Positions 1 through 9,151 of a stretch of 64,000 bases of DNA are shown here, piece by piece; the stretch's first letter is position 1, and each line of letters opens with the position of its first letter. The stretch lies in the NCBI RefSeq assembly GCF_000512895.1, contig NZ_CP007033.1, positions 960,001-1,024,000 of the forward strand. Reading direction: 5' to 3'. Source of the stretch: Dehalobacter restrictus DSM 9455. GTDB taxonomy: Bacteria > Bacillota > Desulfitobacteriia > Desulfitobacteriales > Syntrophobotulaceae. Under the pieces are notes generated by a model. It worked only from the letters and a program-made list of their open reading frames with translations, made no database searches and was not told the DNA's origin. The position numbers and the translations under genes are program-made.

Positions 1-314
1 ACTCCCCCCCAAGAAGTTCATATTACTTGCAGCCTGGCAATCATAGCAACTTACAAGCAACCTTAGACCCATAGCTTTAGCGTCCTTCACTTTCACGAAG
101 TTTGCATCAACCTGTACAACTATATATTGTTATTTTTGCTTAAGCTTTTATATTATAACAGAAAATTATTCTTTTGAATACCCTGAATATATCCACTTTA
201 TGCTGAAGTGTCCAGGTATTTATCTTAAGTATTTTGTTTTTTAATATAATCCTTTAGCAAATCAGGCTATCTCTCAAAAATCTTCTTCCCCTTGACTTAC
301 AAAATAGTATTTTA
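1..314. other. left-edge stretch without a supported gene
   Basis: No gene is supported here. A minus-strand frame is open from about position 122 to the window edge and reads like protein in places (for example VVQVDANFVKVKDAKAMG), but it follows a TAA stop, has no convincing start codon or ribosome binding site, and leaves the window. Positions 121-314 are AT-rich and lie downstream of ablB; I see no clear terminator hairpin in them. Confidence 0.4.
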
Positions 315-1163
315 CTATTTTAAAGTTTTTACCCAAATATTCATATCTTCAAAACCGCCGCAAATATGGCAGTTGTTGATTAGTCTACCCCGATACATAT
401 ACCCCAGCTTGCTTAAAGACCTGTTGATTCCAAGATTGTTAGCTCTTGAAAGGCTATATGCTGTAGCAAAGCCATTGCGTTTCAAGTGTGTTTCCAGTTG
501 GAATATCAATTCGCTTAATATGTTTCTGCCTCTATACTTTGGATAAGTGGCGCAATCAGTTATTTCAGCGTTCATGTGTTGTTTGTCAAGATCCGCCGAA
601 GCAATACTGATAATTTTTCCTTCTTCTTCCGCTACCATATACAAAATATGATCCTGCATGACTTTTTGAAGATACTCTCTGCTGAAAATAGGAGTTGGAT
701 AGGTTTCAAATGCCGTTTGAAAAAGCTGAATTATCTGGGGAATATCGTCCGGCACGGCCTGCCTTATCGTATAGTTTTTATTCTTAGTCAGCTCGAATTT
801 ATTGGTATTCTTAACGCAATAATCGATAATTCTGTTTTCTTTCTCCTCATAGAGTGAATTTTTGCGCTTCGTATCAAGAAAAAGGGACATACAAGTTGCA
901 TCCTCTCCCTGAAAAAAACCGTCGATAACCCCCTCTGCTACAAACCCACATTCCTCAAAGAGACTAAGATCTTGTTTATAACAATTCGCAATAATCTTAC
1001 CCAGATTTTCTTTTTTGGAATAATCAATAATCTCTTTGATTATCAACTCAGACAAAAGAGAATGACTCAATATTTTAAGCCTTTTATTGCGATAATCCAC
1101 GTACATGTCCACACCCGAAAAGTTTGTATATAAATTTTTACATTCGTCTTGATCTATATTCAT
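315..1163 (-). CDS. ablB: beta-lysine N6-acetyltransferase (AblB)
   Basis: This 282-residue GNAT-family protein probably transfers an acetyl group from acetyl-CoA to beta-lysine, giving N6-acetyl-beta-lysine, a compatible solute of methanogens and some anaerobic bacteria. The C-terminal half carries the GNAT acetyl-CoA loop, seen as YPKYRGRNILSELIFQL. The N-terminal half, with no obvious cofactor motif, matches the two-part layout of AblB. The ATG start sits 3' of a good ribosome binding site (GGGAGGA) and overlaps the end of ablA by 26 bases, so the two are translationally coupled. Identity rests mainly on the pairing with lysine 2,3-aminomutase, since GNAT motifs alone would not name the substrate. 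Confidence 0.85.
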   Translation of the reverse strand: MNIDQDECKNLYTNFSGVDMYVDYRNKRLKILSHSLLSELIIKEIIDYSKKENLGKIIANCYKQDLSLFEECGFVAEGVIDGFFQGEDATCMSLFLDTKRKNSLYEEKENRIIDYCVKNTNKFELTKNKNYTIRQAVPDDIPQIIQLFQTAFETYPTPIFSREYLQKVMQDHILYMVAEEEGKIISIASADLDKQHMNAEITDCATYPKYRGRNILSELIFQLETHLKRNGFATAYSLSRANNLGINRSLSKLGYMYRGRLINNCHICGGFEDMNIWVKTLK

Positions 1164-2421
1164 GGAAGTCCTCCCTCTTGTTGAGTCTTACGTTTGTACT
1201 TGGAATCAAGCACACTTGTTCATCTCTGTATAACTTTTCTAATCCCCGGTATTCTTTATTCTTGAATTTACTGCACGTGCCGCATTTTCGGCACTGGTGC
1301 GTTTTATCCCGAGGCTCGCTATACGTGCAAATTACACCTTCATAATTTCTAAGAATGACCTTTTCAGGGGAATATGAAATCAAGTATTGTGGATTGACTG
1401 GGATCTTCCCCCCGCCTCCAGGCGCATCCACAACAAACTGTGGAATAGCTAGACCCGAGGTATGTCCACGCAGCATTTCTATGATTTCAATCCCTACAGA
1501 AACCGGAGTTCTGAAATGCTCTATTCCTTCTGAAAGGTCGCACTGATAAAGGTAATATGGTCTAATTCTGGAGCTTACCAGTTTCTGAACCAAATCACGC
1601 ATTATATAGGGGCAATCGTTAATGTCTTTTAAAAGTACAGATTGGTTGCCAAGAGGAATTCCGGCATCTGCCAATTTCTCACATGCCATGCGAGCCTCAA
1701 CTGTCAATTCCTTGGGGTGGTTAAAGTGAGTATTCAGCCAAATTGGATGATATTTTTTCAGCATTTTGCAGAGCGTATCGGTAATTCTCTGAGGCATGAC
1801 AACTGGTGTTCTTGTGCCTATCCGTATTATTTCCACATGTTTGATTTCTCGTATTGATCTTATGATTGCTTCCAGCCTTTCATCAGAGAGGCATAAGGCG
1901 TCCCCTCCTGACAAAAGTACATCTCTGACTTCTTTATGCGCTCTGATATAATTAATCGCCCGTTTGATATTGTCCTGGGAAAGAGCCCTATCCTCATGCC
2001 CGGCAAATCGTCTTCTTGTACAGTGGCGACAATACATTGAACACTGATCAGTAATAAGCAAAAGTACCCTGTCCGGATATCTGTGAGTAAGACCCGGGAC
2101 TGGCGAGTCGACTGTTTCATGCAGCGGATCACAACTGTCGAACTTGGATATTTTAGTTTCATGAACCGTCGGTATTGCTTGCCGCCGTATAGGGCAATGC
2201 GCATCATTAGGATTCATGAGCATCGCATAATAGGGTGTTATTGCCATACGTAATTTTTTAAGACTTACTTCTACTCCCTGGCGCTCATCCTGGGTAAGAT
2301 TGACCACCTGTACCAACTGATCTATTCCGGTGATTCGATTGGCAATCTGCCATTGCCAATCCTGCCATTGTTCTGTCGTTATATCTTTCCATAAAGGTAT
2401 ATCCCTGTAATCTCTCGGCAT
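1138..2421 (-). CDS. ablA: lysine 2,3-aminomutase (AblA/KamA)
   Basis: A radical-SAM, PLP-dependent enzyme that converts L-lysine to L-beta-lysine. The 427 residues show the radical-SAM cluster site CSMYCRHC (Cys127, Cys131, Cys134), the SAM-binding SGGDAL stretch near residue 171, and the PLP lysine within DAPGGGGKIP (about Lys339). The acidic residues expected to bind the substrate amine are present in YQCDLSEG and VVDAPG. A C-terminal CRKCGTC group matches the zinc-binding tail of the family. Length agrees with the Clostridium enzyme. It is followed directly by the acetyltransferase gene, which points to osmolyte synthesis rather than lysine fermentation, and it is preceded by a c-di-AMP riboswitch. 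The start is placed at the ATG after GGAGAGGAG. Confidence 0.95.
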   Translation of the reverse strand: MPRDYRDIPLWKDITTEQWQDWQWQIANRITGIDQLVQVVNLTQDERQGVEVSLKKLRMAITPYYAMLMNPNDAHCPIRRQAIPTVHETKISKFDSCDPLHETVDSPVPGLTHRYPDRVLLLITDQCSMYCRHCTRRRFAGHEDRALSQDNIKRAINYIRAHKEVRDVLLSGGDALCLSDERLEAIIRSIREIKHVEIIRIGTRTPVVMPQRITDTLCKMLKKYHPIWLNTHFNHPKELTVEARMACEKLADAGIPLGNQSVLLKDINDCPYIMRDLVQKLVSSRIRPYYLYQCDLSEGIEHFRTPVSVGIEIIEMLRGHTSGLAIPQFVVDAPGGGGKIPVNPQYLISYSPEKVILRNYEGVICTYSEPRDKTHQCRKCGTCSKFKNKEYRGLEKLYRDEQVCLIPSTNVRLNKREDFHEYRSRRM

Positions 2422-2491
2422 TTCATTATGCTCCTCTCCAATCTTTATTCAGCCTGTTCCTCCTTTAATCTCTCCTAAATGTTTGCCTCTT

Positions 2492-2608
2492 TTATGGCTG
2501 TGGGCGACTGCATATTGCCGCTACGATTCTGATATCATCTTCTTGTAATAATACTCCGGCAATTTCCTTACCTGTTCTGCCAAGACCCGAAATACATACA
2601 GAAATCAT
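2492..2608 (-). pseudogene. short Rossmann-fold remnant (dihydrodipicolinate-reductase-like N terminus)
   Basis: A 38-residue frame with a good ribosome binding site (AAGGAAGG) starts at the ATG at 2608. It begins as a classic NAD(P)-binding beta-alpha unit, ISVCISGLGRTGKEIAG, with the glycine-rich loop GxGRTG typical of DapB-like and homoserine-dehydrogenase-like folds, then stops at TAA after CSRPQP. Only the first quarter of such a domain is present, so it is read as a truncated gene rather than a working enzyme. It lies between the riboswitch terminator and ablA and would be co-transcribed with ablA. A functional leader peptide is a less likely alternative. Confidence 0.5.
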
Positions 2609-2645
2609 AGCAATCCTTCCTTTTTGATAATTGTTTTTTCTTCAA

Positions 2646-2678
2646 TAAAAAATGCTGCAGAGAGGTCCCTGCAGCATA
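2646..2678 (-). terminator. intrinsic terminator downstream of the c-di-AMP riboswitch
   Basis: On the minus strand the 9-base arms ATGCTGCAG and CTGCAGCAT form a hairpin followed directly by a run of T (positions 2647-2652 read as A on the plus strand). It lies about 65 bases past the aptamer and ahead of the coding frames, where an expression platform is expected. Confidence 0.85.
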
Positions 2679-2740
2679 TGCCTAAAAAATTTATACCCTA
2701 ACTAAAGGTGTCATCAAGCATATTAATCACCTTCTCTTCC

Positions 2741-2858
2741 AACGCTTACGAGATTAGCTGACGGATTCGGGTCGAAAGAGCCTAACCCTACCAAAGCACC
2801 TGCTATGGATTCACCCCTATTTGTTTGGGTCTCCCGTTCCATACGGATTCAGCGTTTA
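2741..2858 (-). ncRNA. cyclic-di-AMP riboswitch (ydaO/yuaA class)
   Basis: The minus strand carries the characteristic conserved blocks of the ydaO/yuaA motif in the right order: CGCTGAATCC at the 5' side, then GGAACGGGAGACCCA, GGGGTGAATCC, CTCTTTCGACCCGAATCCG, and CAGCTAATCTCGTAAGCG closing the outer stem. The class binds c-di-AMP and usually switches expression off when the ligand is high. It is followed by an intrinsic terminator and then ablA-ablB, so high c-di-AMP should reduce synthesis of N-acetyl-beta-lysine. This fits the known link between c-di-AMP and osmotic balance. Assigned by eye from conserved blocks, not by a covariance search. Confidence 0.9.
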
Positions 2859-2950
2859 AAATAAATTCAGTTTTGTTCTTTGATAAAAACATAAGGTGAA
2901 AAGCTAACACATTAAGTAGCCTCCCACCCCAGAGCCTTGTTTCTCTTGAA

Positions 2951-2966
2951 AATGGCAAGTGCCATT
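2951..2966. repeat. perfect inverted repeat upstream of the riboswitch
   Basis: AATGGCA and TGCCATT are separated by two bases. The palindrome lies about 95 bases upstream of the riboswitch on the minus strand, where a promoter or operator for the abl operon would be expected. No protein can be assigned. Confidence 0.35.
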
Positions 2967-3251
2967 CCAACCGAAAGCAAACGTATTATGTTTTGCATAT
3001 CCTATTTACTGAATCCAGCCAAAATATTAGCTGATAAATATAGAATAACAAAAGATTAATTTAATGTCAATTTAAAATGTATTTTTTTGGCAATGTTTCC
3101 TAACCATGTGAACTACAGTTTCTTGTTCACAGAAACACCTCCTGAAAATAATTGCTGCAACGATATCAACGATATGAAGAATTGTAACAAAAATCCTGAG
3201 ATTAATAAAGGAAATGACTTTTTTTCGGCGAACTTTAATACATAAAATCGG

Positions 3252-3280
3252 CCATAGATTCTGCTCTATGGTTATTTTTC
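3252..3280 (+). terminator. hairpin with T tract just upstream of recQ
   Basis: CCATAGA (3252-3258) and TCTATGG (3265-3271) form a 7-base stem with a 6-base loop followed by TTATTTTTC. It looks like a weak plus-strand intrinsic terminator. It ends 27 bases before recQ, so it may insulate recQ from upstream transcription or act as an attenuator. Confidence 0.45.
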
Positions 3281-3306
3281 TATAATCCCGGCGGATGGGA
3301 GATTGA

Positions 3307-5103
3307 TTGGATATGATTGCCAAAGCCAAAGAAGCCCTGCTCAAATATTACGGTTACCGGGAATTCAGAGGAGGGCAGGAGCAAGTGATAGAGAGCCTGC
3401 TTCAAAGGCAGGATACGTTAGCCATTATGCCTACGGGGGCAGGTAAGTCGATTGCGTACCAAATTCCGGCGGTTTTATTGGAAGGGGTGACGCTGGTCAT
3501 TTCCCCCTTAATCTCCCTTATGAAAGATCAGGTAGACAGTCTCGGTCAAACGGGTATTCAGGCGACATTGATCAATAGTTCTATTTCTCTGAAAGAAACC
3601 TGGTCGCGCATTGACCGGATGCAGCGGGGCGAGTATAAGCTGGTCTATCTGGCGCCGGAGCGCCTGGAATCCGAGGAGTTTCTTGCCAGTCTGAAGGGGT
3701 TGCCAATCCATTTTGTCGCTGTGGATGAAGCGCATTGCGTTTCTCAGTGGGGCCACGACTTTCGTCCGAGCTATTTGCGGATCAGCAAGTTTCTGCAATC
3801 CCTGCCCGCAAGGCCGTTGGTCGGAGCTTTCACAGCTACGGCCACCGAGGAAGTCAGACAGGATATCATCCGCTTGCTGGGTCTCAAGGAACCGAATTGC
3901 TTTGTCATGGGATTTGACAGGCCGAACCTAAAGTTTTCCGTCCTGCGTGGTGAAAACAAAAAGGTTTTTATCCAGGACCATCTGAAAAATAACCGTAATG
4001 ATTCGGGAATTATCTATGCCGCAACGCGTAAAGATGTCGATAAACTCTATAAATTACTGAAAGGACAGGGATTCTCAGTCGGTTGTTACCATGCCGGTTT
4101 GCCCGATCAGGAACGAAAGCGCAATCAGGAAAAGTTTATCTATGACGAGATTGCTGTGATGGTGGCGACAAACGCTTTCGGTATGGGAATCGATAAATCC
4201 AATGTCCGGTTTGTGATTCATTACAACATGCCCAAGAACATTGAAGCCTATTATCAGGAAGCTGGAAGGGCGGGCCGTGACGGAGAGCCGGCAGAATGTT
4301 TTCTGCTTTTTAGCCCCCAGGATGTGCAGATTCAAAAAATGATGATTGAAGAAACCATATTCCAGGAACAGCGTGTGGCCAATGAATATAAAAAACTGCA
4401 GGCCATGGTCGATTACTGTCATACATCGAGATGTTTAAGACAGACCATTCTGGAGTATTTTGGAGAAACAGAAAGTCCGGATAAATGCCGGCACTGCAGC
4501 AACTGCGACGACGACAGGAAAAAAGTCGATGTAACCCTGGACGCCCAAAAAATCCTTTCCTGTGTTTACCGGATGAAGGAACGCTTTGGTTCAGCATTGG
4601 TTGCTGAAGTACTTAAAGGCTCCCAGAATAAAAAGGTCCTTCAGTTTGGGTTGGACAGGTTATCTACCCATGGGATCATGAAGGACACACCGCTGCAGGA
4701 GATTAAGGACAGGATCAGTTTCCTGGCAGCCGAAGGCTATCTTGTGGTGGCAGGCGGTCAATATCCGGTTCTGAAGCTTGCTCCCAAAGCGGCGGCTGTG
4801 CTTAAGGGCCAGGAAAAAGTGTTTCAGATTCAGGTGCAGCGGGAAGAAGTATCGCTCACCGCCGCTGAACAAATATTTGAAAGACTGCGGGCTTTGCGCA
4901 GACAGATTGCCCAGCAGGAGGGATTGCCTCCGTACATGATTTTTCCGGACAGCACGCTCAGGGAAATGGCTCAAAGCTGTCCGCAGGACAGGAATGCGCT
5001 GATCCGGGTAAATGGCGTTGGCGAAAGAAAACTGCAGAAATACGGGGATCTATTTTTAGCCGAGATCAAGGAGGCCCTGCAAGGATATGAAAATATTGGT
5101 TGA
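3307..5103 (+). CDS. recQ: ATP-dependent DNA helicase RecQ
   Basis: A 3'-5' DNA helicase of the RecQ family, 598 residues, used in recombination and replication-fork repair. The Walker A motif MPTGAGKS is at residues 41-48, and the DEAH box with the RecQ-specific aromatic loop reads VDEAHCVSQWGHDFRP from about residue 139. The helicase C domain shows the AFGMGIDK and QEAGRAGRDG motifs. The zinc-binding segment has CLRQTILEYFG followed by CRHCSNCDD, and a winged-helix RQC region and a C-terminal HRDC domain (PPYMIFPDSTLREMA) follow. The TTG at 3307 and the ATG at 3313 are both possible starts after GATGGGAG. The end overlaps the next gene by 17 bases. Confidence 0.96.
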   Translation: MDMIAKAKEALLKYYGYREFRGGQEQVIESLLQRQDTLAIMPTGAGKSIAYQIPAVLLEGVTLVISPLISLMKDQVDSLGQTGIQATLINSSISLKETWSRIDRMQRGEYKLVYLAPERLESEEFLASLKGLPIHFVAVDEAHCVSQWGHDFRPSYLRISKFLQSLPARPLVGAFTATATEEVRQDIIRLLGLKEPNCFVMGFDRPNLKFSVLRGENKKVFIQDHLKNNRNDSGIIYAATRKDVDKLYKLLKGQGFSVGCYHAGLPDQERKRNQEKFIYDEIAVMVATNAFGMGIDKSNVRFVIHYNMPKNIEAYYQEAGRAGRDGEPAECFLLFSPQDVQIQKMMIEETIFQEQRVANEYKKLQAMVDYCHTSRCLRQTILEYFGETESPDKCRHCSNCDDDRKKVDVTLDAQKILSCVYRMKERFGSALVAEVLKGSQNKKVLQFGLDRLSTHGIMKDTPLQEIKDRISFLAAEGYLVVAGGQYPVLKLAPKAAAVLKGQEKVFQIQVQREEVSLTAAEQIFERLRALRRQIAQQEGLPPYMIFPDSTLREMAQSCPQDRNALIRVNGVGERKLQKYGDLFLAEIKEALQGYENIG

Positions 5104-5539
5104 CGCGGATGCCTGTCCGGTGAAGGAGCTCATTGTGAGCTGCGCGAAACAATTTGAACTTCCGGTCATCATGATCGTCGATACTTCCCATGAACTGAAG
5201 GACGACTACAGTATGGTGATCACCGTGGACCAGGATCGGGACAGTGTAGATTTCGCGCTGATGAAGCGGTTGGACAGGGAAGATATTGTTGTCACGCAGG
5301 ATCATGGACTGGCGGCGCTTGTTCTGGGGAAAGGCGCCAGGGCAATCAATCAAAATGGACTTGTTTATACGGACAGCAATATTGAACGGCTCCTTTTTGA
5401 ACGTCACGTCGGACAAAAGGTACGGCGTGGGGGAGGAAGAACCACCAATGTTAAGAAAAGAACCAAAGAAAACAATGAATGGTTCAGGACGGCCTTTATT
5501 AGGCTGATTGAAGAAACCAAAGACCGTACGTTTGAATAA
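5087..5539 (+). CDS. YaiI/YqxD family protein (DUF188, UPF0178)
   Basis: A 150-residue member of the DUF188/UPF0178 family. It begins with the conserved MKILVDADACPVK, has a central DFALMKRLDREDIVVTQDHGLA block, and ends with the RRGGGRTTNVKKRT basic segment typical of the group. The aspartates in DADACP and TQDHGLA suggest a metal-binding PIN-like nuclease fold, but no activity is established for the family. The ATG overlaps the recQ end, so the pair is probably co-translated. A ribosome binding site (AAGGAGG) lies inside recQ. Confidence 0.88.
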   Translation: MKILVDADACPVKELIVSCAKQFELPVIMIVDTSHELKDDYSMVITVDQDRDSVDFALMKRLDREDIVVTQDHGLAALVLGKGARAINQNGLVYTDSNIERLLFERHVGQKVRRGGGRTTNVKKRTKENNEWFRTAFIRLIEETKDRTFE

Positions 5540-5587
5540 TAAATACACTGTTTTAGTTGGATAATTCTCAGAGGAACGGAGAACAGG

Positions 5588-8500
5588 ATGAGTCTTAGGT
5601 TTATTTACGGACGGTCCGGCAGCGGCAAGTCCACCTATTGCCTGAATGAAATAAAGGAACACGTCAAAAACGGAGCGGATCATCCTTTGGTGCTGCTTGT
5701 GCCGGAACAGTATACGCTGCAGGCGGAGAGAGACCTGATTAACGTGCTGAAGACCGGAGGGATTCTAAAGACGGAAGTATTAAGTTTCCGCCGCCTGGCA
5801 TTCAGGGTATTTAACGAGGCGGGTGGAATCACGTACCCGCATATCCACCCAGCAGGCAAGAGCATGTTGATCTACCGTGTCCTCATGCAGATCAAAGAAG
5901 AACTGAAGGTCTATACGAGATCAGCCGAGCGCAAAGGGTTTATCAGTTCGCTTTCAGGGCTAATCACGGAGCTGAAACGGTATAATGTTACGCCGGAAGA
6001 TCTGCAGAACGCCATTGCCGTTATGGTGGACCAACCGCTCAAGGATAAACTGACTGAACTGAATGCCGTCTATTCTGGGTTCGAGGAACTGATCCGGCAA
6101 AGATACAGGGACAGTGACGATGATCTTACCCTGACGGCAGCCAAGCTGGAATCCACCACCATTTTTGACGGCGCGGAAATCTGGATTGATGGTTTTGCCG
6201 GATTTACACCGCAGGAATACAAAGTCATCACCAGGCTGCTGCTTAAGGTGAGCAGGGTAAATATCTGCCTGTGTACGGATTCCCTGGCTGAAGAAGGTCT
6301 GTTGGAAACCGATGTGTTCTCTGAGGTCAAGGGGGTGTACCGCAAGTTCAAGAAAATCTGCCAGGAGGCGGGTTTGGAGATTGAACCGCCGGTTCAGGCA
6401 GCGGGATTTCCGTTGCCCAGGTTCCGCTGCAGCGCAGAGTTGTCCCACCTCGAACGATATTATGATGCCTATCCATACCAGGTATATCCCGAAGCAACCA
6501 GGGATATCTTCCTGCATGCTTCGGTGAATATCTATGCGGAGATTGAAGCTGCAGCGGCAGACATTGTCAGGCTTTGCCGGGATCGCGGGCTCAGATACAG
6601 AGATATTGCCGTAGTCACCGGAAATCTGGACGGTTACCGGAGTTTTCTGGAGACTGTTTTTGCTGAATATGAGATCCCGTATTTTTTGGACAGAAAGACC
6701 GAGATCACGGATCAGCCGCTGGTTAGGATGATGCTGGCGATGCTCGATATTTTTAGCGACAACTGGTCTTACGAAGCGGTATTCGCTTATCTAAAAACCG
6801 GTTTAACCGGTCTGGACAGGGAGCGTATCGACCGCATCGAAAATTATGTGCTGGCCTGTGGGATCCGCGGCAACCGCTGGACGAAAAATGAAGACTGGTC
6901 GATGCATCCGGGTTTGCTGCCGGAAGAGAATCAGCGGCCCCAAGATGTGGAGAAGGCCGAAACAGAGCTGAAGGAGATCAATCAGACCAGACGTGAAATT
7001 GCAGCCCCGCTTCTTCAATTTCGCGCCAAAACCAAAAACAGAAAAAAGGCTTCGGAAATCTGCGAGGCCCTGTATGATTTTCTTGGCGGGATAGGCGTCC
7101 CGGCCAGGTTGGAAAGGATCATGGAAGAATTCAGGCGGCAGGGTATGCTGAATCTGGCCAATGAATACGACCAGGTCTGGAATATCCTGATGAACATCCT
7201 GGATCAGACCGTGGAGACCATGGGCGAGGAGCCTTTGAGTTTGGAAAGCTTTACCGACACCCTGAAAATCGGCTTTGCCGAATATCAGATCGGGCTGATA
7301 CCGGCTTCGCTGGATCAAGTTCTGATCGGCAGCATCGAGAGGTTTCGAAGCCATGAGATCAAAGCACTTTTCATTTTAGGGGTCAATGACGGGGTGTTCC
7401 CTTCCAGTGCTCAGACGGAAGGTATCTTGGCCGATGCGGACCGTGCCGCGCTGAATACGGTGGGGATCGAACTGGCTAATGATACCCGCACGCAGGCCTT
7501 TCAGGCCCAGTATCTGATTTACCGGTCTTTAACGACCGCATCTGCTTATCTTCGCCTGAGCTGGCCGATCGCCGACCAGGAGGGCCGAAGCTTACGGCCT
7601 TCGATGGTGATCTACAGGTTAAGGAAGCTGTTTCCGAAAATTACGGAAAACAGCACGCTGATTCCAATGCTATCCGGGTTTGCTGCTGGTAAAGAAAATG
7701 CTGAGACGGAGAATATAGGGACGGAGAATGCAGAGACGAAGAATACAGAAGTGGTGAATGACGGTACAGAAAATACCTGGCTAGAAAGTGCTGAATTGGA
7801 ACAGCTGACAGGGAAATCCCCTTCTTTTAAACAAATGGTTGCAGCTTTCCGCTGCAAGGCAGAAGGGCTGGAAATCAACGGCTGGTGGCAGGATGTCTAT
7901 CGCTGGTACAATGGGCTGGAAGAATGGAAACCGCGCTGTGAGGCACTTCAGACAGCATTTTCAGCCAGAAATATTGCTGAGCCGGTCAGTTCTGAAAAAA
8001 TAACGGCGCTGTATGGCGCATCGGCTCATGCCAGTGCATCGAGGCTCGAGAAATATGCGTCCTGTCAGTTCGCATTTTATCTTCAATATGGACTTGAAGC
8101 CAAAGAGAGAAAGATTTATCAGTTCAGTCCGCCGGATGTCGGGACGTTTATGCATGCCGTTCTCGAAAGATTTTCGCTGGAGGCGGCACAGCAGCAAATC
8201 TCTTGGCGAGAGATGGAAAGACCGTGGTGCCGGGAGAAAGTCTCGGAGATTGTGGATGAAATGCTTCGAAAAATGCAAGGGTCCGGCCTCACGGCCTCCC
8301 AACGGTATACTTCACTTGCCTTGAGACTGAAAAGGGTCATCACGCGTGCGGTCTGGATGATTGCGGAGCACCTCAAGCGCAGTGGCTTTGAGCCGTTGGG
8401 TTATGAGCTTGGATTTGGCGAGCGGGAAAAGTTCCCGCCAATTGTGATTGAACTTGATTCAGGCCGGAAGGTATCTTTAAGCGGAAGGATTGACAGGGTT

Positions 8501-9151
8501 GATGCGCTGGAGGCTGAAGAAGGGACCTACCTCAGAATCGTGGATTATAAATCCGGGAGCAAGGATTTCAAACTGGCCGACGTTTATTATGGACTGCAGA
8601 TCCAGTTGTTCACGTATCTCGATGCCCTCTGGCAGAACAGCGGGCTGGAGACGGAAAAACCAGTCCTGCCGGGAGGGATCCTGTATTTCCGGATCGACGA
8701 TCCTATCGTCAGAGCTGACGGCAGGCTCACGGAGGAAGAGATCGAGCTGGACATTATGAAACAACTGAAAATGAAGGGCTTGTTGCTCGCGGATGTCAAA
8801 TTGATCAAGGAAATGGACCGGACCATCGACGGCACTTCGCTGATCATTCCGGCCAGGATCAATAAGGGGGACCTTCTGGGCAAATCATCGGCAGCTACCC
8901 TGGAGCAATTTGAAATCCTCAGAAAATATGTTCGGAACCTTCTGAAAGACTTATGTGAGGAAATGATGAGTGGCAGCGTTTCGATCACGCCGTACAAGAA
9001 AAAGCGGACAACCTCGTGCACCTACTGCCGCTATGCAGCAGTCTGCCAATTTGATCCGGCCAGAAAGGAAAATAGCTTCCGGTTGCTGGCTGACCGCGGG
9101 GATGAGGAAATCTGGAACGATATCATGAAGGCGGAACAAAATCATGACTGA
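5588..9151 (+). CDS. addB: ATP-dependent helicase/nuclease subunit B (AddB)
   Basis: AddB pairs with AddA to process double-strand breaks for RecA. The 1187 residues start with the Walker A-like GRSGSGKSTYCLNEI. The C-terminal RecB-type nuclease domain shows GRIDRVDAL, IVDYKSGSKDFK and the Q-rich motif YGLQIQLFTYLDAL. The iron-sulfur cysteines are visible as ASCQFAFYLQ (about residue 825) and, near the end, SCTYCRYAAVCQFD, the arrangement that staples the nuclease domain in Bacillus AddB. An unusual run of near-repeats built on TEN/AET/NTE occupies about residues 700-735 between conserved blocks. The end overlaps addA by 8 bases. Confidence 0.96.
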   Translation: MSLRFIYGRSGSGKSTYCLNEIKEHVKNGADHPLVLLVPEQYTLQAERDLINVLKTGGILKTEVLSFRRLAFRVFNEAGGITYPHIHPAGKSMLIYRVLMQIKEELKVYTRSAERKGFISSLSGLITELKRYNVTPEDLQNAIAVMVDQPLKDKLTELNAVYSGFEELIRQRYRDSDDDLTLTAAKLESTTIFDGAEIWIDGFAGFTPQEYKVITRLLLKVSRVNICLCTDSLAEEGLLETDVFSEVKGVYRKFKKICQEAGLEIEPPVQAAGFPLPRFRCSAELSHLERYYDAYPYQVYPEATRDIFLHASVNIYAEIEAAAADIVRLCRDRGLRYRDIAVVTGNLDGYRSFLETVFAEYEIPYFLDRKTEITDQPLVRMMLAMLDIFSDNWSYEAVFAYLKTGLTGLDRERIDRIENYVLACGIRGNRWTKNEDWSMHPGLLPEENQRPQDVEKAETELKEINQTRREIAAPLLQFRAKTKNRKKASEICEALYDFLGGIGVPARLERIMEEFRRQGMLNLANEYDQVWNILMNILDQTVETMGEEPLSLESFTDTLKIGFAEYQIGLIPASLDQVLIGSIERFRSHEIKALFILGVNDGVFPSSAQTEGILADADRAALNTVGIELANDTRTQAFQAQYLIYRSLTTASAYLRLSWPIADQEGRSLRPSMVIYRLRKLFPKITENSTLIPMLSGFAAGKENAETENIGTENAETKNTEVVNDGTENTWLESAELEQLTGKSPSFKQMVAAFRCKAEGLEINGWWQDVYRWYNGLEEWKPRCEALQTAFSARNIAEPVSSEKITALYGASAHASASRLEKYASCQFAFYLQYGLEAKERKIYQFSPPDVGTFMHAVLERFSLEAAQQQISWREMERPWCREKVSEIVDEMLRKMQGSGLTASQRYTSLALRLKRVITRAVWMIAEHLKRSGFEPLGYELGFGEREKFPPIVIELDSGRKVSLSGRIDRVDALEAEEGTYLRIVDYKSGSKDFKLADVYYGLQIQLFTYLDALWQNSGLETEKPVLPGGILYFRIDDPIVRADGRLTEEEIELDIMKQLKMKGLLLADVKLIKEMDRTIDGTSLIIPARINKGDLLGKSSAATLEQFEILRKYVRNLLKDLCEEMMSGSVSITPYKKKRTTSCTYCRYAAVCQFDPARKENSFRLLADRGDEEIWNDIMKAEQNHD

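Noticed and set aside
1-122. Open minus-strand frame running off the left edge
   Set aside because: Protein-like in places but without start codon or ribosome binding site, and too short to recognise.
5066-5683. 205-codon minus-strand frame opposite the DUF188 gene and addB start
   Set aside because: Antisense to two well-supported genes, with no family features.
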